DNA from: Sphingomonas trueperi
GTDB taxonomy: Bacteria; Pseudomonadota; Alphaproteobacteria; Sphingomonadales; Sphingomonadaceae
Length of the DNA: 64,000 bases
Assembly (NCBI RefSeq): GCF_011927635.1
Contig: NZ_JAATJB010000002.1
Span: forward strand, 248,001 to 312,000
Reading direction: 5' to 3'
Shown: positions 52,265 through 60,542 of the stretch, piece after piece
Numbering within the stretch: position 1 is the stretch's first letter
How the letters are laid out: each line of letters starts with the position of its first letter
The notes under the pieces: model-generated
Database searches by the model: none
Told to the model about the DNA's origin: nothing
The model's input: only the letters and a program-made list of their open reading frames with translations
Position numbers and translations under genes: made by a program

Positions 52265-52684
52265 GTGAACAGACGCATGGTGTGGATGGCGGTGGCCGGG
52301 CTGGCGCTGGCGGCGACGGGTGCGTCTGCGCAGCAGCGGCCGGGTGCGGCGGCGGCGCGGCCGGTGGACGTGCCCGCGATCAACCTCATCCAGAAGGGCA
52401 AGTGGGTGGCCCGCGACAGCGAGGGCAATGAGCGCGTGATGTGCGTGCGCGATCCCTATCAGGTCCTCCGCCCCGAGAAGGTCACCACGCCCTGCCAGAA
52501 CGTGGTGTTGGAAAGCGCCGCCAGCCGCGCGACGGTGCGCAGCGTCTGCACCGGCCATGGCACGATGCTCACCCGCATCACCACGGACACGCCGCGCCAG
52601 GTGACCGTGGAGATGCAGGGCGTGATCGACGGCCAGCCTTTTTCCGAAACCTATGATGCAAAGCGGGTCGGGGACTGTTCCTGA
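52265..52684 (+). CDS. Exported Cys-containing protein (DUF3617-like), unknown
   Basis: A protein of 139 residues with a signal peptide ending ATGASAQ. The mature part carries GKWVARDSEG, then Cys in VMCVRDP, TPCQN, VCTGHG and a last one two residues from the end (VGDCS). Spacing of Cys pairs and the strand TRITTDTPRQVTVEMQGV recall DUF3617 periplasmic proteins. It is probably a small disulfide-bonded periplasmic protein. It starts with GTG after AGGGAGTTTG. A structured leader for queC begins right after its stop. Confidence 0.65.
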   Translation: MNRRMVWMAVAGLALAATGASAQQRPGAAAARPVDVPAINLIQKGKWVARDSEGNERVMCVRDPYQVLRPEKVTTPCQNVVLESAASRATVRSVCTGHGTMLTRITTDTPRQVTVEMQGVIDGQPFSETYDAKRVGDCS

Positions 52685-52690
52685 GCGGCT

Positions 52691-52815
52691 TGGTTACCAT
52701 TCGTTAACCAGTAGGGGGTAGAAGGATGGGGTCCCCAGGGAGGTGTCTCTCCCTGGTTTGGTTTTCCCATTTCTATCCTTTCCGGCCGTCCCTTCGGGGG
52801 CGGCCATTTTTTTGC
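52691..52815 (+). ncRNA. Structured leader with terminator-like hairpin before queC
   Basis: Between the previous stop and queC there are four nested or serial structures: TGGTTA/TAACCA at 52691-52710; an outer stem pairing about 52715-52730 with 52766-52778 (CCCATTTCTATCC); inside it the perfect hairpin CCAGGGAG (52735-52742) / CTCCCTGG (52749-52756); and a terminator GGCCGTCCC-ttc-GGGGGCGGCC with a seven-T run at 52807-52813. The ATG of queC follows 18 bases later. It could be an attenuator, a small RNA, or only the terminator of the upstream gene. It does not match a known preQ1 riboswitch class. Confidence 0.45.
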
Positions 52816-52831
52816 CGGCCTGAGCGCCTAC

Positions 52832-53524
52832 ATGCCGCCGATGACTCAAAGCATTGCCATCGCCCTGGTCTCGGGCGGACTCGATTCCATGGTCTCCGCC
52901 GCGCGTGCCCGCGAGGACGGGCATCGCCTGCTGGCGCTCTCGATCGACTATAACCAGCGCCACAAGGTCGAGCTGGAAGCGGCCGCCAAGATCGCCGCCA
53001 TGCTCGGCGCCGAGCGCCATGTCGTGCTGCCGCTCGACCTGCGTGCGTTCGGCGGCTCCGCGCTCACCGCCGATATCGACGTGCCCAAGACCGGCGTCGG
53101 AGCCGACATTCCGGTCACCTATGTGCCGGCGCGCAACACCATTTTCCTCAGCCTGGCGCTCGGCTGGGCCGAGGCGGCGGGCGCGCGCGACCTCTATATC
53201 GGCGTCAATGCGCTCGATTATTCGGGCTATCCCGATTGCCGGCCCGAATTCATCGCCGGGTTCGAGAAGCTGGCCGAACTCGCCACCAAGGCCGGCGTGG
53301 AGGGCGAGCCCTTCCGCATCCAGGCACCGCTCCAGAACATGAGCAAGGCCGACATCGTCCGCGAGGCGGCGCGGCTGGGGCTCGATGCGGGCCTCAGCTG
53401 GTCCTGCTACGATCCGACGCCCGAGGGCTTGCACTGCGGGCTGTGCGACAGCTGCCGGCTGCGGTCGCGCGGGTTCGAGGAAGCCGGGCTGCCCGACCCG
53501 ACCCGCTACGCCACCCACCCATGA
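52832..53524 (+). CDS. queC: 7-cyano-7-deazaguanine synthase
   Basis: A protein of 230 residues. The PP-loop ATP site is [12 protein letters not shown], the family core has [15 protein letters not shown], and the C-terminal zinc-binding part is [11 protein letters not shown] preceded by SWSCYDP. It turns 7-carboxy-7-deazaguanine into preQ0 for queuosine. Its stop overlaps the start of queE (four-base overlap), so the two are translationally coupled. The leader upstream may control both. queD and queF are not in the window. Confidence 0.95.
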   Translation: MPPMTQSIAIALVSGGLDSMVSAARAREDGHRLLALSIDYNQRHKVELEAAAKIAAMLGAERHVVLPLDLRAFGGSALTADIDVPKTGVGADIPVTYVPARNTIFLSLALGWAEAAGARDLYIGVNALDYSGYPDCRPEFIAGFEKLAELATKAGVEGEPFRIQAPLQNMSKADIVREAARLGLDAGLSWSCYDPTPEGLHCGLCDSCRLRSRGFEEAGLPDPTRYATHP

Positions 53525-54153
53525 GCTACGCCGTCAAGGAAATGTTCCTCACCCTGCAGGGGGAGGGCGTCAATGCCGGCGCGCGGGCGGTGTTCGTCCG
53601 CTTCTCCGGTTGCAACCTCTGGTCGGGCCGCGAGGAGGACCGGGCAACGGCGGTATGCCGCTTCTGCGACACCGATTTCGTCGGGATCGACGGGCTGGGC
53701 GGCGGCCGGTTCGCCGATGCCGCGGCGCTGGTCGATGCGGTGGAGGGCCATTGGGGCCCCGGCCAGGACAAGCGCTTCGTGGTGCTGACCGGCGGGGAGC
53801 CGATGCTCCAGATCGACGATGCATTGGTCGAGGCGCTGCATGCCCGCGGCTTCCGCATCGCGATCGAGAGCAACGGCACGCTGCCGGTGCATCCCGGCAT
53901 CGACTGGGTGTGCATCAGCCCCAAGGCGGGGAGCGAGGTGGTGCAGCGGCGCGGCGACGAGCTCAAGCTGGTCTGGCCGCAGCCGGGCACCGAGATCGCG
54001 GCGATCGAGGGCTGGGACTTCGCCCATTTCCTGATCCAGCCGATGGACAGCGCCGAGGCCGAGGCGAATACGCGCGCGGCGATTGCGGTGGCCATGGAGC
54101 GGCCGCGCTGGCGGCTGACGCTGCAGACCCACAAACTGCTGGGCCTGCGCTGA
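53521..54153 (+). CDS. queE: 7-carboxy-7-deazaguanine synthase (radical SAM)
   Basis: A protein of 210 residues. It begins [18 protein letters not shown], the usual QueE opening. The iron-sulfur Cys are arranged CX14CX2C (in SGCNLW and VCRFCDTDF), a known QueE variant of the radical SAM cluster motif. TGGEPMLQ binds SAM. It converts 6-carboxytetrahydropterin into the substrate of QueC. It ends near a 94-bp repeat and a bidirectional terminator. Confidence 0.95.
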   Translation: MSYAVKEMFLTLQGEGVNAGARAVFVRFSGCNLWSGREEDRATAVCRFCDTDFVGIDGLGGGRFADAAALVDAVEGHWGPGQDKRFVVLTGGEPMLQIDDALVEALHARGFRIAIESNGTLPVHPGIDWVCISPKAGSEVVQRRGDELKLVWPQPGTEIAAIEGWDFAHFLIQPMDSAEAEANTRAAIAVAMERPRWRLTLQTHKLLGLR

Positions 54154-54196
54154 TACCAAGCTGCGAGGATGAAAACCAACCGCCGCTCCCCAACCC

Positions 54197-54290
54197 GTCA
54201 CCCGGGCGAAAGCCGGGGTCCATTGGGGTCTCACTATCGGCGCTTGCGGAGATCGAGAGGCGAATGGACCCCGGCTTTCGCCGGGATGAC
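54197..54290 (+). repeat. 94-bp double-hairpin element, copy 6
   Basis: Exactly 94 bp, forward orientation. The left arm has two changes (GTCACCCGGG) while the right arm is of the main type, and GGTCCA/TGGACC replace GATCCA/TGGATC on both sides, a paired change. It lies between convergent queE and the 225-residue protein gene. Confidence 0.88.
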
Positions 54291-54335
54291 GACGTTGCGG
54301 TGAGATGAGTCCCATCTCCGCGACTTGGTATCAGC

Positions 54336-54376
54336 AAAAAAGAAGGGGTGGCGCGGCGGCCACCCCTTCTTTTTTG
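54336..54376. terminator. Strong bidirectional terminator
   Basis: AAAAAAGAAGGGGTGG pairs with CCACCCCTTCTTTTTT over the loop CGCGGCGG. It serves queE on the plus strand and the 225-residue protein gene on the minus strand. Confidence 0.9.
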
Positions 54377-54394
54377 TATCGGCTCAGGTTTGAC

Positions 54395-55072
54395 TCAGCC
54401 CAAGGAGCCGCACTTGCGGGCCTGGTACTCGCCCTTGCGCCAGCATTTGTCGTTGCCGAACTGCGGCAGCGGGCGCAGGACCGGCCAGACGAAGGTGACG
54501 CGACGGGTGCGGAAATGCTGCTCGCCCCAGGCCTTGAGGCTCTCGCGCAGCTCGCGCATCCGGCGCTGCGCCACATCGCCTACCGTCCCACGCGGCGCGT
54601 ACACCACGTCCTGGCCGATTGAGGCGGCCGTCTGGCAGAAAGACAGCTGACCGGAGACGGTGGAAAAGCTCGAATAGACGCGGGTCGAAAACACGTCGAG
54701 CGCGTTCTGCGCGGCCTTTTTCGTCTTCGTCGTTTTTAGGAAATATTTCTCGAGCGTATCATATGCTTTATTGAACTCGTCATCATGATCTTTGCGAGCC
54801 GCGACATAGTTGTCGTCGGCCAGCAACGTCGGCTCGAACTTGCATTGCAGTGCAGCAACGTTGAGCCCGGCGCGCAGGCTCCATACCAGCGCGGCCCGCA
54901 GCTCCGCCGGCGACGCGCCCGGCAACGCCTGGGCGATCATGCCCGGCTCGGTGCCGGTAACGGGGGGACCCGACAGATCCACCGACTTGAAGAAGAATTG
55001 CGCCGAAGCAGGCGCCGAAACGCACATTGCCGCGAGGGCAGCCATGCCCAAAGTGATACGCCGACCGAGCAT
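54395..55072 (-). CDS. Exported protein of 225 residues, unknown
   Basis: A signal peptide ends APASAQ. The mature protein has two short halves: an early region with SPAELRAALVWSLRAGLNVAALQC, and a later helical region rich in Lys/Asp/Thr (YDTLEKYFLKTTKTKKAAQ in part). It has few Cys. No catalytic motif or family is recognised. It is probably periplasmic. It is transcribed alone, with about 180 bp before the gene upstream. Confidence 0.7.
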   Translation of the reverse strand: MLGRRITLGMAALAAMCVSAPASAQFFFKSVDLSGPPVTGTEPGMIAQALPGASPAELRAALVWSLRAGLNVAALQCKFEPTLLADDNYVAARKDHDDEFNKAYDTLEKYFLKTTKTKKAAQNALDVFSTRVYSSFSTVSGQLSFCQTAASIGQDVVYAPRGTVGDVAQRRMRELRESLKAWGEQHFRTRRVTFVWPVLRPLPQFGNDKCWRKGEYQARKCGSLG

Positions 55073-55196
55073 CCCATCCTCTTGATACCGCTATGAGAGA
55101 TGTTCGTTAGGGCGTTTCGATTCGTCGCCCAAGCCCCTTTTTTCCAAACACGACGATCCGTGGACGGCGGGGAGGAGCCGGTCCCGAAACGAGAAA

Positions 55197-55224
55197 GGCC
55201 GCCCGGTCGCCCGGACGGCCTTTT
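55197..55224 (-). terminator. Terminator of the small Asn/Thr-rich lipoprotein gene
   Basis: GGCCGCCCGG pairs with CCGGACGGCC (one mismatch) around TCGC, with AAA before and TTTT after. It lies 26 bases beyond the stop of the minus-strand gene at 55250. Confidence 0.75.
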
Positions 55225-55249
55225 CGTAACGTACGCCGAAGCGCGATGA

Positions 55250-55477
55250 TTACATCGCGTTCGAAGCGTTCATCGTGCCGTTGTCGACCATCGCACCGTT
55301 GTCGACCGGAGCAGCAACGTCAACGTTGGTGACCGAAGCGTCGGTGGTGTTTTCCGGAGCAACGACTTCGGTGGTGTTGTTGACGTTGGTTTCGGTGTTG
55401 CTGGTGCACGCCGAAGCCAGGAGGGCCGCACCGGCGATCATCGAACCAGCAACGATCTTCGAAAGGACTGCACGCAT
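55250..55477 (-). CDS. Small Asn/Thr/Val-rich lipoprotein
   Basis: A protein of 75 residues. The N-terminus has a basic residue pair, a hydrophobic stretch and the lipobox LASAC. The mature part is entirely low-complexity (TNTETNVNNTTEVV, then Asp/Val/Asn-rich and a Met/Asn/Ala end) with a large negative charge. It is made of codons unlike its neighbours, with many AAC/ACC/GTT. It is likely an abundant surface lipoprotein; function unknown. A strong terminator follows. Confidence 0.7.
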   Translation of the reverse strand: MRAVLSKIVAGSMIAGAALLASACTSNTETNVNNTTEVVAPENTTDASVTNVDVAAPVDNGAMVDNGTMNASNAM

Positions 55478-55581
55478 GTAATAGCTCCCTAGATAATGGA
55501 TTTGGACGACGCTTGTACGCCGTTAATACCCAAACCGTGCTGGGTATTAGACGGTTCGGGGGACACCCTCAAGACTCGAAT

Positions 55582-56226
55582 TTATCCCGCGCGATCCAGA
55601 GCGTCCAAAAATGGCAAAAATGTGGCCTGGAGCGCCTTGTCGAAGCGGTCCGTCGCAATCGTTTTGCCCAGCTTGGCGGCGCTGGTGACGGGGAATTCGG
55701 CGATTCCGCAGGGTACGATGCCGGTGAAATGGGTCAGGTCCGGATCGAGATTGATGGCGAATCCGTGCAGCGTCACCCATTGGCGGATTCGCACCCCGAT
55801 CGCGCCGATCTTGGCCTCGACGCCGCGATCGAGCGTCCAGATGCCGATCCGGCCGGGGGCGCGGAACGCCTCGATGCCGCAGTCGCCGAGCGCGGCGATC
55901 ACCCAGCCTTCGATGGCATGGACATAGTTGCGCACGTCGCGCAGCCGCTCGCGCAGGTCGAGCACGACATAGCCGATCCGCTGGCCTGGGCCGTGATAGG
56001 TATAGCGGCCGCCGCGCCCGGTGCGGTGCACGGGGAAGCGCGGATCGAGCATTTCGGCGGGATCGGCGCTGGTGCCGGCGGTGTAGACGGGCGGGTGCTC
56101 GAGCAGCCAGACCAGTTCCTGCGCCATGTGCGCGGTGACGGCGGCGGCGCGGGCCTCCATCGCGGCATGGGCTTCGGCATAGTCGATCGGCCGGGGCTCG
56201 ACCCGCCATTCGATGGTTTCGTGCAT
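55582..56226 (-). CDS. lipB: Octanoyltransferase (lipoyl synthesis)
   Basis: A protein of 214 residues. The LipB signature is clear: [11 protein letters not shown], the segment [19 protein letters not shown], and the C-terminal [22 protein letters not shown], which carries the catalytic Lys. The Cys of the acyl-enzyme is in VPCGIAEF. It moves octanoate from acyl carrier protein to the lipoyl domains of dehydrogenases. The start at 56226 was chosen; a longer frame to 56274 is unlikely. It is divergent from the membrane protein gene at 56309. Confidence 0.95.
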   Translation of the reverse strand: MHETIEWRVEPRPIDYAEAHAAMEARAAAVTAHMAQELVWLLEHPPVYTAGTSADPAEMLDPRFPVHRTGRGGRYTYHGPGQRIGYVVLDLRERLRDVRNYVHAIEGWVIAALGDCGIEAFRAPGRIGIWTLDRGVEAKIGAIGVRIRQWVTLHGFAINLDPDLTHFTGIVPCGIAEFPVTSAAKLGKTIATDRFDKALQATFLPFLDALDRAG

Positions 56227-56308
56227 GATCGCCGCCGCTTGCGCCCTTCCGCGCCCCAAGGCAAGCATTGGCAAGGCGGTGCCCCCCGGCTAACACCCCG
56301 GGTCCCTC

Positions 56309-57151
56309 ATGCAAGGACTTCGCCGCATGGCAAAAATGGGTATCGTCTGGGACCGGACCACGGCGTTCGTCGGCGAGCGGCTCGGGGCACTGGCGCCGAT
56401 CACGCTGGCCACGCTCGTGGCGCCCGCCGTCGCCAGCAGTTGCCTTTCCGTCGCGTTCGCGATTGCCAGCCCGGGAACCCGCCTGGGCGTGGGTGTGCTC
56501 GCCGTGCTGCTGTCGCTCGTTTCCTTCTGGGGCACGCTGGTGGTGATGGCGCTGGCGACGGGGGACGAAAGTCTGGCGGCAGCGGGCAGGGCCGCGGCCC
56601 GGCGCCTGCCGGCAACGCTCCTCGTGTCGTTGGCGCTGGGGCTCGCCTTCGTCGCGCTGGCGGTGCCGCTCGGCTTGATTCTCGTGGCGCGGGGGTATGA
56701 CGTAACCGCGATGGCCGCCGGCCAGGGCGGCAGCGTCGTGGTGGATCCGCAGACCAGCGCCATGGTTGCCTTGTGGATGCTCGTGCTGGTCGCGGTGTGT
56801 CTCTTCGCCTTCGCGCGGCTGGTGCTCGTCAGCGCGGTGGTGCTGCGCGAGCGGGTGGCATTTGCCGCCATTCGCAGATCCTGGGCGCTCACCCGCGGGC
56901 ATGGCTGGCGCATCTTCGGCATGCTGCTGCTGTTCCTGCTGATCGCGACCATCGCGCAGCTGGCCGCCCAGGCAGTATTCGGCAGCGTCTTCGCGCTGCT
57001 GCTCGGCAACGCGCCGGGGCTGACGGCGGCGCTGGTGCTCACCACGATCGTCACCGCATGCGTGCAGGGGGCGGCGATGCTGCTGCTCGCGGCGTTCCAG
57101 GGCAAGCTCTACGTCGCGCTGACGACGAGCGATTCGGTGTGGCCCGCATGA
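56309..57151 (+). CDS. Integral membrane protein, unknown (first of a pair)
   Basis: A protein of 280 residues with about six hydrophobic segments and an N-terminal amphipathic region (GIVWDRTTAFVGERLG). It recalls the membrane domain of glycerophosphodiesterase-like or DUF7847 proteins. A cluster of conserved-looking residues, FAAIRRSWALTRGHGWRIFG, lies before the last pair of helices. The stop overlaps the next gene's start, so both are made together. No transport motif is seen. Confidence 0.75.
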   Translation: MQGLRRMAKMGIVWDRTTAFVGERLGALAPITLATLVAPAVASSCLSVAFAIASPGTRLGVGVLAVLLSLVSFWGTLVVMALATGDESLAAAGRAAARRLPATLLVSLALGLAFVALAVPLGLILVARGYDVTAMAAGQGGSVVVDPQTSAMVALWMLVLVAVCLFAFARLVLVSAVVLRERVAFAAIRRSWALTRGHGWRIFGMLLLFLLIATIAQLAAQAVFGSVFALLLGNAPGLTAALVLTTIVTACVQGAAMLLLAAFQGKLYVALTTSDSVWPA

Positions 57152-57891
57152 CGCTGCGCCTTGCCGGCCTCTTCGCCGACGCAAAGACCCTGTGGCAGCG
57201 CGAGCGGACGCTGGTGCTGCCGGTCGCGGGGCTGTTCTTCCTGCTGCCGAGCCTCGGCATGCTGCTGCTGATGGTGCAGGGGGCGCCCGATCTCGAATCG
57301 CTGTCCGACCAGGCGGTGCTGCTCGCCTTCTACCAGAAGTTCGTCGAGGCGAACGTCGTGCCGATCGCGCTCGCCTATCTGGCGGTCGACTATGGCATCC
57401 TGGCGCTGTTCAGCCTGTACCTGCGCGGGCAGGGGCAGACGCTGGGGCAGGTGATGAAGGCGGCGCTGCGGCGGCTGTTCCCGTTCCTGCTCCTCGAAGT
57501 GGCGGTGAGCATCGGCTTCCAGCTCGGCTTCTCGCTGTTCATCGCGCCCGGGCTGTTCGTCTTCGCGCGGACCTGGCTGGCGGCGCCGGCCTATGCCGCC
57601 CGGCCCGAGGCGGGGTTGATCGAGGCGTTCAAGCAGGGCTGGGTACGCAGCAGCGGGGTGACCGGGCTGCTGTTCCTGCTGGTCGCGGCGATGGTGTTCG
57701 CCGGCGGCATCGGCGCGATGGCCGTCGCGAGCATCGTCACCGGCCTGATCGCGACCGCGGCGGGCGGCGGCGCGGTGCCCGAGTTCCTCGGCTATCTGCT
57801 GCTCTCGGTGATCGGCGCGGGCGTGTGGACCGCGCTGGCGATCCTGCGCGTCGCCGCCTATCGCGCGACCGAACCCAGACAGGGAATGTGA
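57148..57891 (+). CDS. Integral membrane protein, unknown (second of a pair)
   Basis: A protein of 247 residues with six or so hydrophobic segments. Its start ATG overlaps the upstream stop as ATGA. The region FARTWLAAPAYAARPEAGLIEAFKQGW has the same pattern of Trp/Arg and a helix as the end of its neighbour, so the two are probably distant homologues from a duplication. It is convergent with a GNAT gene, and the ends overlap by 34 bases. Function unknown. Confidence 0.75.
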   Translation: MTLRLAGLFADAKTLWQRERTLVLPVAGLFFLLPSLGMLLLMVQGAPDLESLSDQAVLLAFYQKFVEANVVPIALAYLAVDYGILALFSLYLRGQGQTLGQVMKAALRRLFPFLLLEVAVSIGFQLGFSLFIAPGLFVFARTWLAAPAYAARPEAGLIEAFKQGWVRSSGVTGLLFLLVAAMVFAGGIGAMAVASIVTGLIATAAGGGAVPEFLGYLLLSVIGAGVWTALAILRVAAYRATEPRQGM

Positions 57892-58454
57892 GGCGCCGCC
57901 TCCGCAGGTAGCACGCCGAGCAGGCGCGGATCGGGAAAGGTCTCGATCGTGCGCTTGAAGGGCACGAAACCGTGACGGCGGTAGAAGTCGAGCGCGGCGG
58001 GGTGGTCGAGCGTGCAGGTGTGGACCCACACGCGCGTCACGTCCTTGCGCCAGGCGAAAGCGAGCGCCTGCGCCATCAGCCAGTTGCCATGGCCCCTGCC
58101 GGTGATCTCCGGCACCAGCCCGACATAGGAGAGCTCGCAGGTGGCGTGCGTGCGGAAGTCGAGTTCGAGTATGCCGACTTCGACGCCGGCGCGATCTACC
58201 ACCGCATAGACAGCGACCTGCGGATCGTCGAGAATCGCTCGCAGCCGCGCCTCGTCCATCACCAGCCGCGAGAACCATAGCCACGGCCCGCCGACCCGGC
58301 GGAACAGTGCGCGATATTTCTCGCTGTCCGGCGCGGGCCAGTGGACCAGCCGGAACGGGGCGGGCGGCACCGGCCGAGGCCTGGGCCGTTCGCGCATCTC
58401 CAGCGCGGTGACGATGGTGGCGAGATGATCGTTCGCGACGGGCAGCAGGCCCAT
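57858..58454 (-). CDS. GNAT-family acetyltransferase
   Basis: A protein of 198 residues. The acetyl-CoA binding segment is LVPEITGRGHGNWLMAQAL, and the preceding strand is VEVGILELDFR. The final part HPAALDFYRRHGFVPFKR completes the GNAT fold. The substrate is unknown. It lies four bases after the hemF stop on the opposite transcription side of the membrane pair, and its end overlaps the end of the second membrane gene. Confidence 0.85.
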   Translation of the reverse strand: MGLLPVANDHLATIVTALEMRERPRPRPVPPAPFRLVHWPAPDSEKYRALFRRVGGPWLWFSRLVMDEARLRAILDDPQVAVYAVVDRAGVEVGILELDFRTHATCELSYVGLVPEITGRGHGNWLMAQALAFAWRKDVTRVWVHTCTLDHPAALDFYRRHGFVPFKRTIETFPDPRLLGVLPAEAAPHIPCLGSVAR

Positions 58455-58458
58455 GGGC

Positions 58459-59301
58459 TCAGCTCCAGGCGGCCATCGGCGGCAGGCTCATCAGGATCGC
58501 GTCGACATTGCCGCCAGTCTTGAGGCCGAACAGCGTGCCGCGATCGTAGATCAGGTTGAACTCGGCATAGCGGCCGCGCCATTCGAGCTGGCGCTGGCGA
58601 TCGGCGTCATCGAACGGCTGGTTCATCCGCCGACGCACCAGCTTCGGGTAGATGTCGAGGAACGCGCGGCCGACATCCTGGGTGAAGGCGAAATCCGCCT
58701 CCCAGTCATTTTCGAGGTGATCGTAGAAGATGCCGCCGACGCCGCGATGCACCTGGCGATGGGGAATGTAGAAATACTCGTCCGCCCAGGCCTTGAAGCG
58801 CGGGTAATGGGCCGGATCGTGCGCGTCGCACGCGGCCTGCAGCCGGGCGTGGAAGTCGGCGGTGTCCTCGGCATAGGGCAAAGGCGGGTTGAGATCGGCG
58901 CCGCCGCCGAACCAGCGCTTGGTCGTCGTCAGGAAGCGGGTGTTCATATGGACCGCGGGCACATGCGGATTCGCCATGTGCGCAACCAGGCTGATCCCGG
59001 TGGCGAAGAAGCTGGGGTCCTCGCCCGCGCCGTGGATGGTCTTGGCGAAATCGCCTTCGAAGGCGCCGCCGACGGTGGAGACGTTGACGCCCACCTTCTC
59101 GAACACCCGGCCCTTCATCACGCCGCGCACGCCGCCGCCGCCCGGCGCGCCGCTCGCATCGACGCGGTCCCAGGCGAGATAGTCGAACGCGGCGTTCGAG
59201 CCGGCCTCGCGCTCGATCGCCTCGAACTCGGCGCAGATCGAATCGCGCAGGCCCTCGAACCAAATGCGGGCGCGCTGCTGCTGTTCGTCGAGTTCGATCA
59301 C
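58459..59301 (-). CDS. hemF: Aerobic coproporphyrinogen III oxidase
   Basis: A protein of 280 residues. It carries HMNTRFLTT, KRWFGGGADLNP and the segment YIPHRQVHRGVGGIFYD, which are signatures of HemF. It decarboxylates coproporphyrinogen III with oxygen in heme synthesis, in the cytoplasm. Its start overlaps the stop of trmL by four bases. Together with the nearby cytochrome bc1 operon it places heme making next to heme use, though on the opposite strand. Confidence 0.95.
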   Translation of the reverse strand: MIELDEQQQRARIWFEGLRDSICAEFEAIEREAGSNAAFDYLAWDRVDASGAPGGGGVRGVMKGRVFEKVGVNVSTVGGAFEGDFAKTIHGAGEDPSFFATGISLVAHMANPHVPAVHMNTRFLTTTKRWFGGGADLNPPLPYAEDTADFHARLQAACDAHDPAHYPRFKAWADEYFYIPHRQVHRGVGGIFYDHLENDWEADFAFTQDVGRAFLDIYPKLVRRRMNQPFDDADRQRQLEWRGRYAEFNLIYDRGTLFGLKTGGNVDAILMSLPPMAAWS

Positions 59302-59759
59302 TGCGGGAATCCTTCGGTCTGGCGGAGCGCCTCGGCCAGACCGATGCCCGTTGCGACGGCGAGGTTCAAGGAGCGGAGCTCAGGCCGCAGCGGTATTCGC
59401 ACCGCAGCATCGGCGCGGTCGTGCACGAAATCGGGTACGCCGCTGCTCTCGGCGCCGAACAGCAAGGTGTCGCCGGGCGTGAACCGCGCCTCGGGCAGGC
59501 GCGTGCCGCCGCGGGTGGTGAACAGGACGAGCCGGCCGGGGATGCGCGCCTCGAACGCGGTCCAGTCGGCGTGGCGGATCGTCTCGGGTTCATAGTCCAT
59601 CGCCGCGCGCTTGCGGGCGCGATCGCCCCAGGGAAAACCCATAGGCTCGATCAGGTCCACCGCCACTCCCATGCACGCCGCCAGCCGCAAGATGGTGCCG
59701 ACATTCCCAGCAATTTCAGGCTGGAACAACGCAACGCGAATTGTGGAGAGCGAAGTCAT
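59298..59759 (-). CDS. trmL: tRNA (cytidine(34)-2'-O)-methyltransferase
   Basis: A protein of 153 residues from the ATG at 59759. It is a SPOUT methyltransferase: IALFQPEIAGN-like opening (VALFQPEIAGNVGTILRL), the middle LFGAESSGVP, and the C-terminal knot IPLRPELRSLNLAVATGIGL. It methylates the wobble base of tRNA-Leu. The five extra residues from 59774 were excluded. It is first in an operon with hemF and is divergent from petA. Confidence 0.93.
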   Translation of the reverse strand: MTSLSTIRVALFQPEIAGNVGTILRLAACMGVAVDLIEPMGFPWGDRARKRAAMDYEPETIRHADWTAFEARIPGRLVLFTTRGGTRLPEARFTPGDTLLFGAESSGVPDFVHDRADAAVRIPLRPELRSLNLAVATGIGLAEALRQTEGFPQ

Positions 59760-59945
59760 TTTGCAGTGCAACATTAAGGCCTTGGAGACGAGAAGATGAA
59801 AAACCCTGTTGGCAAAGCTGCATTGCGCCGTCTATCAAACTTGTAACGCCACCGGAAATCCGGCCGGCACTGAGCTTCGTTTCGTCCGCGTTCCTCTCTC
59901 CGCGGTTTTGGCGCGGAAGAGTTCCCGAAGTGCAAGGGCTAGAGC
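59760..59945. promoter_or_regulatory. Divergent region between trmL and petA
   Basis: This 186-bp region should hold promoters for trmL-hemF and petABC. A 16-codon open frame with its own ribosome site (GAGACGAGAAG before the ATG at 59796, stop at 59844-59846) lies before petA on the same strand. A dyad CCGGAAATCCGG is at about 59853-59864. No known regulator site could be identified. Confidence 0.4.
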
Positions 59946-60530
59946 ATGGCAACGTTTGAAGAAGGCGTTACTCCCGATCAGACCGTAGGCCCAGGCGGCG
60001 AAATCCTCGAGAATCCCCGTCGTCGCGATTATCTGCTGTACGCCGCCCCGGCCGTCGCGGCCGTCGGTGCAGGCGTGGTGGTGCTGCCGCTCGTCAATTC
60101 GATGAATCCGTCGGCCGACGTGCTGGCGCAGTCGACCACCGAGGTGAACCTCGCGGCGATCGAGCCCGGCCAGGCGATCAAGGCCAGCTTCCGCAAGCAG
60201 CCTTTGTTCGTCCGCAACCTGACGCCGAAGGAAATCGCCGAGGCCGATGCGGTGCCGGTCTCCAGCCTGCGCGATCCGCAGACGCTGGAGCAGCGGACCG
60301 CGGAAGGCCACAAGAACTGGCTGATCACGCTGGGCGTGTGCACCCATCTCGGCTGCGTGCCGCTGGGTGCGGGCGAGGGCGAGAATCGCGGGCCCTTCGG
60401 CGGCTATTTCTGCCCGTGCCACGGATCGGCCTATGATACCGCCGGCCGTATCCGCCAGGGGCCGGCGCCAACCAATCTCGAAGTACCAAAATATAATTTC
60501 ACGTCCGACACGGTCGTCGTTGTTGGGTGA
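59946..60530 (+). CDS. petA: Ubiquinol-cytochrome c reductase, Rieske iron-sulfur subunit
   Basis: A protein of 194 residues. It has a Tat-type N-terminus (PRRRDYLLYA, then a hydrophobic anchor), and the [2Fe-2S] site is split between CTHLGC and CPCHGS. It sits in the inner membrane with its cluster on the periplasmic face, passing electrons from ubiquinol to cytochrome c1. It is first of three bc1 genes, with 12 bp to petB. Confidence 0.97.
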   Translation: MATFEEGVTPDQTVGPGGEILENPRRRDYLLYAAPAVAAVGAGVVVLPLVNSMNPSADVLAQSTTEVNLAAIEPGQAIKASFRKQPLFVRNLTPKEIAEADAVPVSSLRDPQTLEQRTAEGHKNWLITLGVCTHLGCVPLGAGEGENRGPFGGYFCPCHGSAYDTAGRIRQGPAPTNLEVPKYNFTSDTVVVVG

Positions 60531-60542
60531 GGAGAGACCTGG

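Noticed and set aside
52691..52815. preQ1 riboswitch before queC
   Set aside because: Considered because of the gene, but the sequence does not show the short H-type pseudoknot pattern of preQ1-I or the features of classes II and III known to me. Kept only as an unnamed structured leader.
19289..54290. CRISPR array
   Set aside because: The 94-bp repeats are far apart, in both orientations, and not spaced as repeat-spacer units; no cas gene is present.
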